Part shown: one piece after another, positions 25,551 to 32,341 of the stretch
Layout of the letters: each line of letters starts with the position of its first letter
How positions within the stretch are numbered: position 1 is the stretch's first letter
Source: Chitinophagaceae bacterium
GTDB lineage: Bacteria; Bacteroidota; Bacteroidia; Chitinophagales; Chitinophagaceae
NCBI GenBank assembly: GCA_947442625.1
Contig: CANEWJ010000014.1
Location: forward strand, 1 to 32,341
Direction: 5' to 3'
Length of the DNA stretch: 32,341 nt
Program-made: the position numbers and the translations under genes
The notes under the pieces: model-generated
Seen by the model: only the letters and a program-made list of their open reading frames with translations
Told to the model about the DNA's origin: nothing
Databases searched by the model: none

Positions 25551-26495
25551 CTATTTATTGACGGAAAAATAAAAATTGGCAACCTGAATGAATTTTTGAT
25601 CCTGCGGCAGTTCATGCTCATTGAGCAGCCTTCTGTTGACGGTCCGAAGAATGGCGCGGAGTCCTAATTTTTTCTCCTCTTTCATTGCAGCATTGATGAA
25701 CATGGTGGTGGGTTCGGACGCCATTGGCGCTGCAGTTGTTGCCACGCGTTCAGCAGCAGCCAATAAAACCGTTTCTGATAAGTTTCCCTTCTGTTGCACC
25801 AAAACTTGTTGGGGCAATGAAATAGCAGGAAGATCGGGCACAACAACCTGAGGAGTAATGATGGCAGTGGTTTGCTGAAGGTCAATGGTCATTTGACCCT
25901 TAGGATTTTCGGTTCCTATTGTTTTCATGGAAGAAGTGGGCTGGGCGAGAGTCCTTTCTTGTGCTGCAACATCCTGATGAAACAAGTGAGGCGCTGATGC
26001 CATTGTTTTACTTTCGGATGAAGGAGATGTTATTTTAGGGCTGGACATATCCCCTGTTTCCCTTAATGATGGGCTTGTGGCACCACGACTTGCTTTGGCA
26101 ATGGCAGGAATGTTTTCCTTCCCTCCCATGACCATCCAGGCAATGCCCATGGTAAAAAATATGGCTGCCGCCACACCAACCATCCGAAGCCAATAAACAG
26201 GAAGCACATTTTCCTTTCTGTACAACCCGGCCTTGTTGGGATATACAATGCTGAGGTCTGGTTCAAATGAATAGTCGGCTTCAATTTCTTCAAGGATCTC
26301 CATCCGCAATGCCGACTTGTTCATCATCATCAACCCTTTGTCAGAACTGAATGTTAATGCTTTGATGCGATTGAATTCTTCCTCAAGCAAAGGATGTTGC
26401 TCCACGAATTTCAAAACAGCTTCCTGCTCGGACGGCGACAATTCGCCATCTGCATAGAGCAGGAAAAAAGTTTCGTAATTCAGTAAATTGATCAT
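25551..26495 (-). CDS. anti-sigma-factor-like membrane protein
   Basis: This 314-residue protein has a cytoplasmic N-terminal domain of about 100 residues (YETFFLLYADGELSPSEQEAVLKFVEQHP...), a single membrane helix at about 105-125 (RMVGVAAAIFFTMGIAWMVMGG), then a long low-complexity Ser/Thr/Pro/Gln-rich periplasmic part. The opening resembles Bacteroidota anti-sigma factors, in which acidic helices near LYADGELSPSE contact the sigma factor. The classic zinc-binding H-x3-C-x2-C motif is absent. It lies 65 bp after the ECF sigma gene. Sequestration of that sigma factor is inferred from topology and position. Confidence 0.65.
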   Translation of the reverse strand: MINLLNYETFFLLYADGELSPSEQEAVLKFVEQHPLLEEEFNRIKALTFSSDKGLMMMNKSALRMEILEEIEADYSFEPDLSIVYPNKAGLYRKENVLPVYWLRMVGVAAAIFFTMGIAWMVMGGKENIPAIAKASRGATSPSLRETGDMSSPKITSPSSESKTMASAPHLFHQDVAAQERTLAQPTSSMKTIGTENPKGQMTIDLQQTTAIITPQVVVPDLPAISLPQQVLVQQKGNLSETVLLAAAERVATTAAPMASEPTTMFINAAMKEEKKLGLRAILRTVNRRLLNEHELPQDQKFIQVANFYFSVNK

Positions 26496-26560
26496 CTTGC
26501 TTTGGTATTTTATTTGCTTGTTCTTTCGAAGTTGATTTTATTTTTCAATACGGTTCTTGG

Positions 26561-27046
26561 TCAAATGATGTTTTCAGGTTTCCCCACAAAATCTCTCAGC
26601 TGAAGCCTTGCACGGTGTAAATACACTTTTACCTGGCTGGGGTTCAATGCAGTGATCTTTCCGATTTCATCATAAGAATATCCCTCATAATCTTTCAGGA
26701 GAATCAAGGATTTTTGCAAGGGCGTGAGTTGTTGAAGGGCCATGTCCAGCTCCCTTTTCAGTGCCGGTGAAACATCCCTGCTGACCCGGCTCTCCTCACT
26801 GAACGTATCGGTCAATTTCATTCTTTTGTTTTTCCTGATGTGGTCGATCATCTGGTGATAGGCTACCGTGAAAAGATAAGATTTGGCCGTTTCATTCACC
26901 ACAGTATCCCGGTTCTTCCACATTTTCTCAAAGGCAGTTTGTACAATATCGCGCGCATCCTCGGTATGCTGAAGGTTCTTCAAAATGAACCTGTACACAC
27001 CATCTGCATGGGCATCAACGCAATCATTGTATTCTCTCTCTGTCAT
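26561..27046 (-). CDS. ECF-type RNA polymerase sigma factor
   Basis: This 161-residue sigma-70 family protein contains only regions 2 and 4. Region 2 spans about 5-75, with HTEDARDIVQTAFEKMWKNRD and the SYLFTVAYHQMIDHIRKNKR core and DNA-melting part. Region 4 spans about 105-155, with LTPLQKSLILLKDYEGYSYDEIGKI and an SQVKVYLHRAR recognition helix. It directs RNA polymerase to a small set of promoters, presumably including its own operon with the anti-sigma-like and barrel genes. The start is the ATG at 27044-27046. The signal it answers to is unknown. Confidence 0.93.
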   Translation of the reverse strand: MTEREYNDCVDAHADGVYRFILKNLQHTEDARDIVQTAFEKMWKNRDTVVNETAKSYLFTVAYHQMIDHIRKNKRMKLTDTFSEESRVSRDVSPALKRELDMALQQLTPLQKSLILLKDYEGYSYDEIGKITALNPSQVKVYLHRARLQLRDFVGKPENII

Positions 27047-27099
27047 TTCGTTTTTGGTGGATGGGCGACGTTCAGTAATACGAAGTTCTGTTCAAAAAG

Positions 27100-27330
27100 T
27101 TACAAGCCCGGAGAAAAAATACTGTTTTGGGGTAAAAGATACCTTGGCAATGCATGCCACAGGGGCCTTGAAGAGCGGATCTGTTCTTGCTGCTCTAATT
27201 GGTCAAGGTCTTGGAAACGGGAAAAAGGAAAGGAATGGTAAAAGTTGATGAAGCCATACCCTATCACCAATACAAGCATGGCGCAAACCAATGCTGTCAG
27301 CAAAAAATAATATGGGTGTTTTTTCCTCAT
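27100..27330 (-). CDS. possible small membrane protein upstream of the ECF sigma gene
   Basis: A 76-residue open frame begins MRKKHPYYFLLTALVCAMLV, with a basic N-terminus and one membrane helix (about 7-29), followed by a polar tail (SRFQDLDQLEQQEQIRSSR). It lies 53 bp before the sigma gene in the same direction. I recognise no family. An overlapping plus-strand frame (26985-27248) also exists, so this region between 27047 and 27472 may be non-coding. The charge pattern and helix favour the minus-strand reading. The remainder (27331-27472) is the divergent spacer to kbl and shows no clear element. Confidence 0.4.
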   Translation of the reverse strand: MRKKHPYYFLLTALVCAMLVLVIGYGFINFYHSFPFSRFQDLDQLEQQEQIRSSRPLWHALPRYLLPQNSIFSPGL

Positions 27331-27472
27331 CGGGGATAGGACGAAGGTAAGAGCGAAATGTTACAGGCCAGGTGCTAAAAAGTAAATAATCCTGTGCAAG
27401 CCACTGCTTTAGGCAATTTCTTTGCCATAGTTGCAAATTTTAATGGAATTTTGTGGTCCCAAAACGCTTTAC

Positions 27473-28657
27473 ATGAACGAATCCATCATCGCACGCCTTC
27501 AGTCAGAACTCACTGAAATCAAAGCAGCAGGACTTTTCAAGCAGGAAAGGATCATTGAGAGCCCCCAAGGTCCTGTCATCACCGTTGGTGGACAGGAAGT
27601 GATCAACCTTTGCGCCAACAATTACCTCGGTCTGTCATCCCATCCAAAGATCATCGAGGCTGCAAAAAAGTACATTGATGAAAGGGGATTTGGATTGAGT
27701 TCAGTCCGCTTCATCTGTGGAACACAAGACATCCACAAGGAGCTGGAACAAAAGATTTCTGACTTTCTTGGAACGGAAGATACCATCCTTTACGCTGCCG
27801 CATTTGATGCGAATGGTGGCGTCTTTGAACCCCTGTTCCATGAACAAGATGCCATTATCTCTGATGAATTGAACCATGCGTCCATCATTGATGGCGTGCG
27901 TTTGTGCAAGGCGCAGCGTTTTCGCTACAAGCACAACGACATGACCGATCTGGAAGAACAATTGAAAGCAGCTTCCCACCTGCGCAACAGGATCATCGTT
28001 ACTGACGGATCCTTCAGCATGGATGGCACCATCGCCCAGCTCGACAAGATTGTTGCCCTGGCCGAACAATACGATGCCGCCATCATGATTGATGAGTGTC
28101 ACTCTTCAGGATTCCTGGGCAAGACAGGCCGTGGAACCCATGAACATTGTGGTGTGGTGGGCAAGATCGATATCATCACCGGTACGCTGGGCAAAGCCCT
28201 GGGCGGTGCTTCTGGCGGATTTACCAGCGGCAGAAAAGAAATCATTGAAATGCTGCGCCAGCGGAGCAGGCCTTACCTATTTTCCAATACACTGGCCCCC
28301 AGCATTGTTGGCGGATCCATTGCCGTGCTTGACCTCTTGAGTGAAACAACCTCCCTTCGTGACAAGCTTGAAGAAAACACCATGTACTTCAGAAATGAAA
28401 TGACCAAGGCTGGGTTCGACATCAAACCCGGTGTTCATCCCATCGTTCCCATCATGTTATATGAAGCAACAGTGGCACAAGAGATGGCCGCCAAATTACT
28501 CGAAGAGGGAATTTATGTAATTGGATTCTTCTTCCCAGTTGTTGCCAAAGGCAAGGCCCGCATCCGTGTTCAACTGAGTGCAGCCCATGAAAGGGAGCAC
28601 CTTGATAAGGCGATAGCTGCTTTTGTGAAAATCGGGAAAGAGATGGGGGTTATTTGA
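27473..28657 (+). CDS. kbl: 2-amino-3-ketobutyrate CoA ligase (glycine C-acetyltransferase)
   Basis: Kbl cleaves 2-amino-3-oxobutyrate with CoA to glycine and acetyl-CoA, the second step of threonine breakdown. The 394-residue product matches the usual 398. It shows NLCANNYLGLSSHP (45-58), DELNHASIIDG (131-141), DECHSSGFLGKTGRGTHEH (207-225, with D207 and H210 for PLP) and the Schiff-base lysine K241 in TGTLGKALGG. The ATG at 27473 fits the family start; upstream in-frame starts at 27443 and 27431 add unlikely residues. Threonine dehydrogenase (tdh) is not in the window. The stop codon is followed without a gap by an octamer array. Confidence 0.96.
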   Translation: MNESIIARLQSELTEIKAAGLFKQERIIESPQGPVITVGGQEVINLCANNYLGLSSHPKIIEAAKKYIDERGFGLSSVRFICGTQDIHKELEQKISDFLGTEDTILYAAAFDANGGVFEPLFHEQDAIISDELNHASIIDGVRLCKAQRFRYKHNDMTDLEEQLKAASHLRNRIIVTDGSFSMDGTIAQLDKIVALAEQYDAAIMIDECHSSGFLGKTGRGTHEHCGVVGKIDIITGTLGKALGGASGGFTSGRKEIIEMLRQRSRPYLFSNTLAPSIVGGSIAVLDLLSETTSLRDKLEENTMYFRNEMTKAGFDIKPGVHPIVPIMLYEATVAQEMAAKLLEEGIYVIGFFFPVVAKGKARIRVQLSAAHEREHLDKAIAAFVKIGKEMGVI

Positions 28658-28721
28658 GGTTTAGGGGTGTAGAGGTTTAAGGGTTGAAAGGTTTAAGGGT
28701 GTAGAGGTTTAGGGATTGAGG
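28658..28721 (+). repeat. octamer array directly after the kbl stop, eight units
   Basis: Eight consecutive 8-bp units begin at the base after the kbl TGA, with no insertion or deletion. The order is GGTTTAGG, GGTGTAGA, GGTTTAAG, GGTTGAAA, GGTTTAAG, GGTGTAGA, GGTTTAGG, then a degenerate GATTGAGG. The first seven are arranged symmetrically (1=7, 2=6, 3=5). They belong to the GGTTKARR family found near eno and acs. Confidence 0.92.
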
Positions 28722-28754
28722 GGGGTTAAGAAGTCTATTAAGCAATTCAGGTTT

Positions 28755-29645
28755 TCAATCCAGTCGGGCAGCGAGCAGGTGTTTGGCCATGGCCCTTTTG
28801 GTGGCTGAAAATGGGTAAGAGACTAAAATGTCAATCAACTTGCTCAACACAAACATGTCCATGGCCAATCCAAAATATAACGGGCGGTTGTGTTTTTTGA
28901 GGTATTTGAATGCTGAAATAATGACAGCAGATTTTGTGATGGCTTTTGTTTCCGGATTGATCCTGGAAGATCCACCATGCGAATGCGTACAAACCAATTC
29001 ATCGTAAAGAACCCGTTTCCAACCCTTTTCTGCTGCACGCTTGCTGAGGTCCATGTCTTCAAAGTACATCCAAAACCTTTCATCCCATCCACCCAATTCA
29101 AGTAAATCATTTTTTCTGATCAAGACAAAGGCTCCAGAGATCCAATCAGGATAAGCAATGGGTGTTGTACTCAAAAACTGTTTGCTGGATTTCACTCCCT
29201 TGAACAATCTTTCCAGGCTCCTGACAGGTGCCCACACGTTCCACCACTTCAAAAACAAACCATGCGGATGGGTATCTTTTCCCTGGTCGTTGAGCTGGCG
29301 AATACCAATCAATTTCCAGCTGGTTTCATTTTCAGCTTTGACCAATAGCGGCGCAAGTGTATTGGGGTGTAAAACAGTATCCGGATTCAGAAACAACAAC
29401 CAGTTGCCAGTAGCTTCCTTTGCACCTCTGTTACAGGCCTGTGCGAACCCTGCATTGGTATCCTGCAAAATGAACCTGACCAGCGGATGCATTGTGATGA
29501 ATTGTTCCGCTTGACCATCATCAGAATGATTGTCTACAACAATCACTTCAATATCACTCATCGCTTGTACAGCGATGCTCTTCAAACAAGCACCCAACCT
29601 GTTCCAGGAACGATAGCTTACAATGATGATGGACAATGAAGTCAT
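28755..29645 (-). CDS. glycosyltransferase family 2, rhamnosyltransferase-like
   Basis: This 296-residue GT-A enzyme probably adds a sugar, often rhamnose or galactose in this group, to a surface glycan. Motifs are LSIIIVSYRSWNRLGACLKSI at the N-terminus, IEVIVVDNHSDDG, NAGFAQACNRG, the metal-site segment LFLNPDTVLHPN, SGAFVLIRKNDLLELGGWDERF and the FEDMDLSKRAAEKGW acceptor-site motif. There is no membrane helix apart from a mildly hydrophobic C-terminal region. It is a single gene, convergent with kbl, whose octamer array lies in the spacer between them. Confidence 0.9.
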   Translation of the reverse strand: MTSLSIIIVSYRSWNRLGACLKSIAVQAMSDIEVIVVDNHSDDGQAEQFITMHPLVRFILQDTNAGFAQACNRGAKEATGNWLLFLNPDTVLHPNTLAPLLVKAENETSWKLIGIRQLNDQGKDTHPHGLFLKWWNVWAPVRSLERLFKGVKSSKQFLSTTPIAYPDWISGAFVLIRKNDLLELGGWDERFWMYFEDMDLSKRAAEKGWKRVLYDELVCTHSHGGSSRINPETKAITKSAVIISAFKYLKKHNRPLYFGLAMDMFVLSKLIDILVSYPFSATKRAMAKHLLAARLD

Positions 29646-29716
29646 TTGATTAGATCAATTTGGTGTAAAGGTATCTGATTCAGGGCTTACAACCGATAGC
29701 ATATCTGCAAAACGAT

Positions 29717-29724
29717 TAGCTTTG
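29717..29724 (+). promoter_or_regulatory. Bacteroidota -7 promoter element
   Basis: TAGCTTTG matches TAnnTTTG exactly and lies 33 bp before the ATG of the broken SRPBCC-like frame. No TTTG is seen at the expected -33 position, so the promoter is only half supported. It would drive the downstream DUF1569 gene. Confidence 0.4.
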
Positions 29725-29756
29725 TTACAAGACAATATTCATCGATATAAGATTAA

Positions 29757-29939
29757 ATGAACAGCATGGCAAACCTGCAATTCAAAATATTAATCAACGC
29801 ACCTGTAGCCAGGGTCTATGATTGTATGCTTGGTCTTAGCAGTAAAACGACTTATGAGCAATGGACAGCCGTTACGATGGAAAAACCTTTACTACTGTTT
29901 CAGACTACAAAGAATAATTATTTGAAAAAACGAAGATGA
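29757..29939 (+). pseudogene. truncated SRPBCC (START-like) domain gene
   Basis: The first 39 or so residues (MANLQFKILINAPVARVYDCMLGLSSKTTYEQWTAV-type opening) match the start of SRPBCC ligand-binding proteins, which normally run to about 150 residues. After the Ala-Val the sequence becomes unrelated and stops at 60 residues. In another frame, positions 29876-29917 read DGKTFTTVSDYKE and stop, which may be a leftover C-terminus. An internal deletion with a frameshift is the simplest reading. The TGA overlaps the next ATG, so the short frame could still serve to couple translation. Confidence 0.6.
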
Positions 29940-30391
29940 ATAAATTAGATAATCTATTGGATCAACTAGAAGCCAACGTTTCACATTATGAAACATTGAA
30001 TCAGAAAGTATCTGAAGCAACTATTGGATGGCATATTGAACATTCACTCTTATCATTAAATGGTGTAACAAACCTCTTAATTAAATCTAATCCAACAGAC
30101 TATACATGGAAATTTAATTTTATTAGAATTGTAGTGCTAACGATGAAAAAAATACCTAGGGGAAAAGCCAAATCTCCAGAGGTGGTTCTGCCAAAAGGAA
30201 TTATAGACAAGCATAGTTTGCTTACCCATATTTTAGTAACCCGAAACAAAATTAATGAATTGAAAACTTTACCAAAAGACAGGTATTTTGAACATCCTTT
30301 CTTTGGAAAACTGAAGTTAAAGCAGACGATAAATTTTCTTGAAATTCACACAATGCATCACCTGGATATCATTGAGGACATTAAAAAATAA
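29936..30391 (+). CDS. DUF1569 / DinB-like four-helix protein
   Basis: This 151-residue protein of the DUF1569 family belongs to the DinB-like metal-binding four-helix bundles. Histidines sit at the usual sites: HIEHSL (33-38), HPFFGKL (about 122-128) and HTMHHLDII (about 138-146). Similar proteins include thiol-dependent transferases, but no substrate is known for this family. It overlaps the preceding broken frame by ATGA. The gene and its upstream region are markedly more AT-rich than ispG and the GT2 gene on either side, which suggests separate ancestry. It is convergent with ispG, 33 bp apart. Confidence 0.8.
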   Translation: MNKLDNLLDQLEANVSHYETLNQKVSEATIGWHIEHSLLSLNGVTNLLIKSNPTDYTWKFNFIRIVVLTMKKIPRGKAKSPEVVLPKGIIDKHSLLTHILVTRNKINELKTLPKDRYFEHPFFGKLKLKQTINFLEIHTMHHLDIIEDIKK

Positions 30392-30424
30392 ATAGGCTAT
30401 ACCATTTGTTTGAATGCCTTTCCG

Positions 30425-32341
30425 CTATGCCGGCTCCACCCAGGCGCCACTGTCTTTCAGCAACTGGATCAACTCGTCAACGGCCACTTCGCTGTCAACA
30501 CTTTTTTTGACGATTTCCTTGCTGCGATAGAGTGTTATTTTGCCAGGGCCACTTCCGACGTAACCGAAATCTGCATCAGCCATTTCTCCAGGACCATTGA
30601 CAATGCAACCCATGATGGCAATCTTGACGCCTTTGAGATGGTTGGTCACCGAACGAATCTTGGCCGTGGTTTCCTGCAAGTCAAAAAGTGTTCTGCCACA
30701 ACTCGGACAACTGATGTATTCTGTTTTGGAAATCCGCGTACGGGTGGCCTGGAGGATGCTGAAGGCTGTATTGTTCGTGAACTGGTAAATGTCTTTTACT
30801 GTAAGATACGTGCGGCCCTTTGCCTTCGTATTTTCCATGATTGCCTTCCCGTTGAAACCTAGTGAAATTCCGTCTCCCATGCCATCCAGTAACAAGGCTC
30901 CTGTTTCGGTGGCAAAATGAATGAGGTGTTCATCGGGTGTATGCATGCCACTATCCGTAACCAGCACCACAGGATTGCGGATGCCAAGGTTGGTCAGTTC
31001 AATGAACATGCGGCGCACACTTTGCATGGCATTGCGGTTGGTACTGCTCAAACAAAATACGACTGTTTGGTCAGTAGCTGCTTGCTGGATCATTTCCATT
31101 TGAGCAGGCAGTGCCCCATGGTTTTCGTTATAGCAATCCACCATCACAAAATTGATGCGTGTGCTTTTTGAACCGGCGGCAATAAAATCAGCCAATTGAA
31201 AAATCGGAAACTGAGATTCGCTTGATGCATCCCAAACAGAAGCATTCACAATATTCTTCAATGTTCCTGGCAATGCAAATGTAATGGGCGTAGAAGCAGT
31301 ATACACATAATCCGCCGCTGCATCACCAATGCTCCATTTGTCAGTTGCCTCATCGTAATCATATCCAATACTCTGGAGTTGTTCAGCATTGATGGTTTCA
31401 GCACTGCTCATGTCTGATACCACAACTGGAACCTGCTTTGCGCCAATATTTTCAATAGCAAAACTATCGCGCCTCCTGTATTCAAAAGGAGAATAAGGCA
31501 ACTTGATGATTTCTGGAACAGTTGATGCAGATGTAATGCCATTGTAGCGCTTGACAAGATCAAGGCAAACAGGAATTTCAAACTCCGGATCTTCTGTGAG
31601 CGAAACCCTGATGGTATCTCCAATGCCATCTTCCAGCAAGGTCCCAATGCCGATGGCAGACTTGATCCTTCCATCTTCACCATCACCCGCTTCCGTTACA
31701 CCCAGGTGCAAAGGATAACAGATGCCAAACTCATCCCGCATTGTTTTAACCAAAAGGCGATAGGCCTGCACCATCACCTGCGGATTGCTCGACTTCATGC
31801 TGAGCACAATATTGTGGTAGGATTCATCCCTGGCAATGCGCAGAAACTCCATCGCACTTTCCACCATGCCCATGGCGCTGTCGCCATAGCGGCTCATGAT
31901 CCTGTCACTCAAGGATCCATGGTTGGTGCCAATGCGCATGGCCGTTCCATACTCCTTGCAAATTTTTACCAACGGAGTGAAGCGCTCGCGGATGCGATCA
32001 ATCTCTTCAACATAATCTGCATCCGTATATTCAATGAATTCAAATTTTTTCTTGTCGGCATAATTGCCCGGGTTCACCCGTACTTTTTCGATGATGCGCG
32101 CAGCAATTTCTGCGGCATTGGGCGTGAAATGAATGTCTGCCACAAGTGGCGTATTGTAGCCACGCTTGCGCAATTCGTTCTTGATTTCAAGAAGGTTGTG
32201 GGCTTCATTTTTGGAAGGCGCCGTGATACGCACCAGTTCTGCGCCAGCTTCAATGCAACGAATCGATTGCTCAACCGTTGCGATGGTATTCATCGTGTCT
32301 GTGGTGGTCATGGTCTGCACCCTGATCGGATGGCCATTGCC
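30425..32341 (-). CDS. ispG: 4-hydroxy-3-methylbut-2-enyl diphosphate synthase, long form (5' end outside window)
   Basis: IspG (GcpE) is the [4Fe-4S] enzyme that converts MEcPP to HMBPP in the non-mevalonate isoprenoid pathway. The frame is open to the right edge, reading GNGHPIRVQTMTTTDTMNT, so the true start lies beyond it. The visible 638 residues make this the long form with a large middle insert, as in Bacteroidota and plants; E. coli IspG has 372. The N-terminal TIM-barrel part shows RITAPSKNEAHNL and RIGTNHGSLSDRIM. The C-terminal cluster domain has SCPSCGRTLFDL and GCIVNGPGEMADADFG, with three Cys ligands and the Glu. Confidence 0.96.
   Translation of the reverse strand, partial: GNGHPIRVQTMTTTDTMNTIATVEQSIRCIEAGAELVRITAPSKNEAHNLLEIKNELRKRGYNTPLVADIHFTPNAAEIAARIIEKVRVNPGNYADKKKFEFIEYTDADYVEEIDRIRERFTPLVKICKEYGTAMRIGTNHGSLSDRIMSRYGDSAMGMVESAMEFLRIARDESYHNIVLSMKSSNPQVMVQAYRLLVKTMRDEFGICYPLHLGVTEAGDGEDGRIKSAIGIGTLLEDGIGDTIRVSLTEDPEFEIPVCLDLVKRYNGITSASTVPEIIKLPYSPFEYRRRDSFAIENIGAKQVPVVVSDMSSAETINAEQLQSIGYDYDEATDKWSIGDAAADYVYTASTPITFALPGTLKNIVNASVWDASSESQFPIFQLADFIAAGSKSTRINFVMVDCYNENHGALPAQMEMIQQAATDQTVVFCLSSTNRNAMQSVRRMFIELTNLGIRNPVVLVTDSGMHTPDEHLIHFATETGALLLDGMGDGISLGFNGKAIMENTKAKGRTYLTVKDIYQFTNNTAFSILQATRTRISKTEYISCPSCGRTLFDLQETTAKIRSVTNHLKGVKIAIMGCIVNGPGEMADADFGYVGSGPGKITLYRSKEIVKKSVDSEVAVDELIQLLKDSGAWVEPA

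Noticed and set aside
26840-27248. Plus-strand frames opposite the ECF sigma gene and its upstream region
   Set aside because: The part overlapping the sigma gene is plainly antisense. The remainder has no recognisable features, and the minus-strand small membrane frame is more protein-like.

Overview
The window looks like chromosomal DNA of a member of the Bacteroidota, most likely a Chitinophagaceae-type bacterium. The evidence is the GldA-type ABC ATPase, the long form of IspG, the short PabB/PabC pair typical of the phylum, secreted proteins with Sec signals ending in Phe-Ala-Gln or Phe-Ser-Gln, the absence of clear Shine-Dalgarno sites, and a near-perfect Bacteroidota promoter (TTTG-N19-TAnnTTTG) in front of a tRNA gene. 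Most genes are core metabolism. No phage, insertion sequence, CRISPR array or obvious defence system is visible.

Layout. 1-3325 (minus): a leucine-type operon, leuC-leuD followed by an isopropylmalate/citramalate-synthase-like gene that runs off the left edge. 3326-3606: a non-coding spacer with a palindrome and a three-unit 28-bp tandem repeat. 3607-7144: a small glycogen-binding-type domain protein (minus), then a plus-strand run of a b561-like membrane protein, YceI, an exported PLP enzyme of the CefD type, and an AlkD-like DNA glycosylase. 7186-7256 (minus): a tRNA-Cys-like gene with an abnormal anticodon loop. 7358-16634 (all minus): a secreted glycosidase-like protein, pabC-pabB, glycerate kinase, enolase, gldA, a small membrane protein and an MHS-type MFS transporter. 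16728-18641: acetyl-CoA synthetase, divergent from the transporter. 18760-24552: a surface-glycan cluster (DPM1-like GT2, NodB deacetylase, GT87-like mannosyltransferase on the opposite strand, two methyltransferases, GT4). 24564-27046 (minus): ECF sigma factor, anti-sigma-like membrane protein and outer-membrane barrel. 27473-28657: kbl. 28755-29645: another GT2. 29757-30391: an AT-rich patch with a broken SRPBCC-like gene and a DUF1569/DinB-like protein. 30425-32341: ispG, cut by the right edge.

Functional links. Glycerate kinase of this family makes 2-phosphoglycerate, the substrate of the neighbouring enolase. pabB and pabC overlap and supply p-aminobenzoate for folate. LeuCD acts directly downstream of the synthase next to it. 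The b561-like/YceI pair mirrors yceJ-yceI of E. coli. The glycan cluster has the parts for a lipid-linked sugar pathway.

The most unusual non-coding structure is a family of G-rich octamer arrays (consensus GGTTKARR) that sit directly against, or overlap, the 3' ends of eno, kbl and acs. The second notable item is the tRNA-Cys-like gene carrying ACA instead of GCA and lacking U33, yet preceded by a consensus promoter. No clearly new multi-gene system was found.
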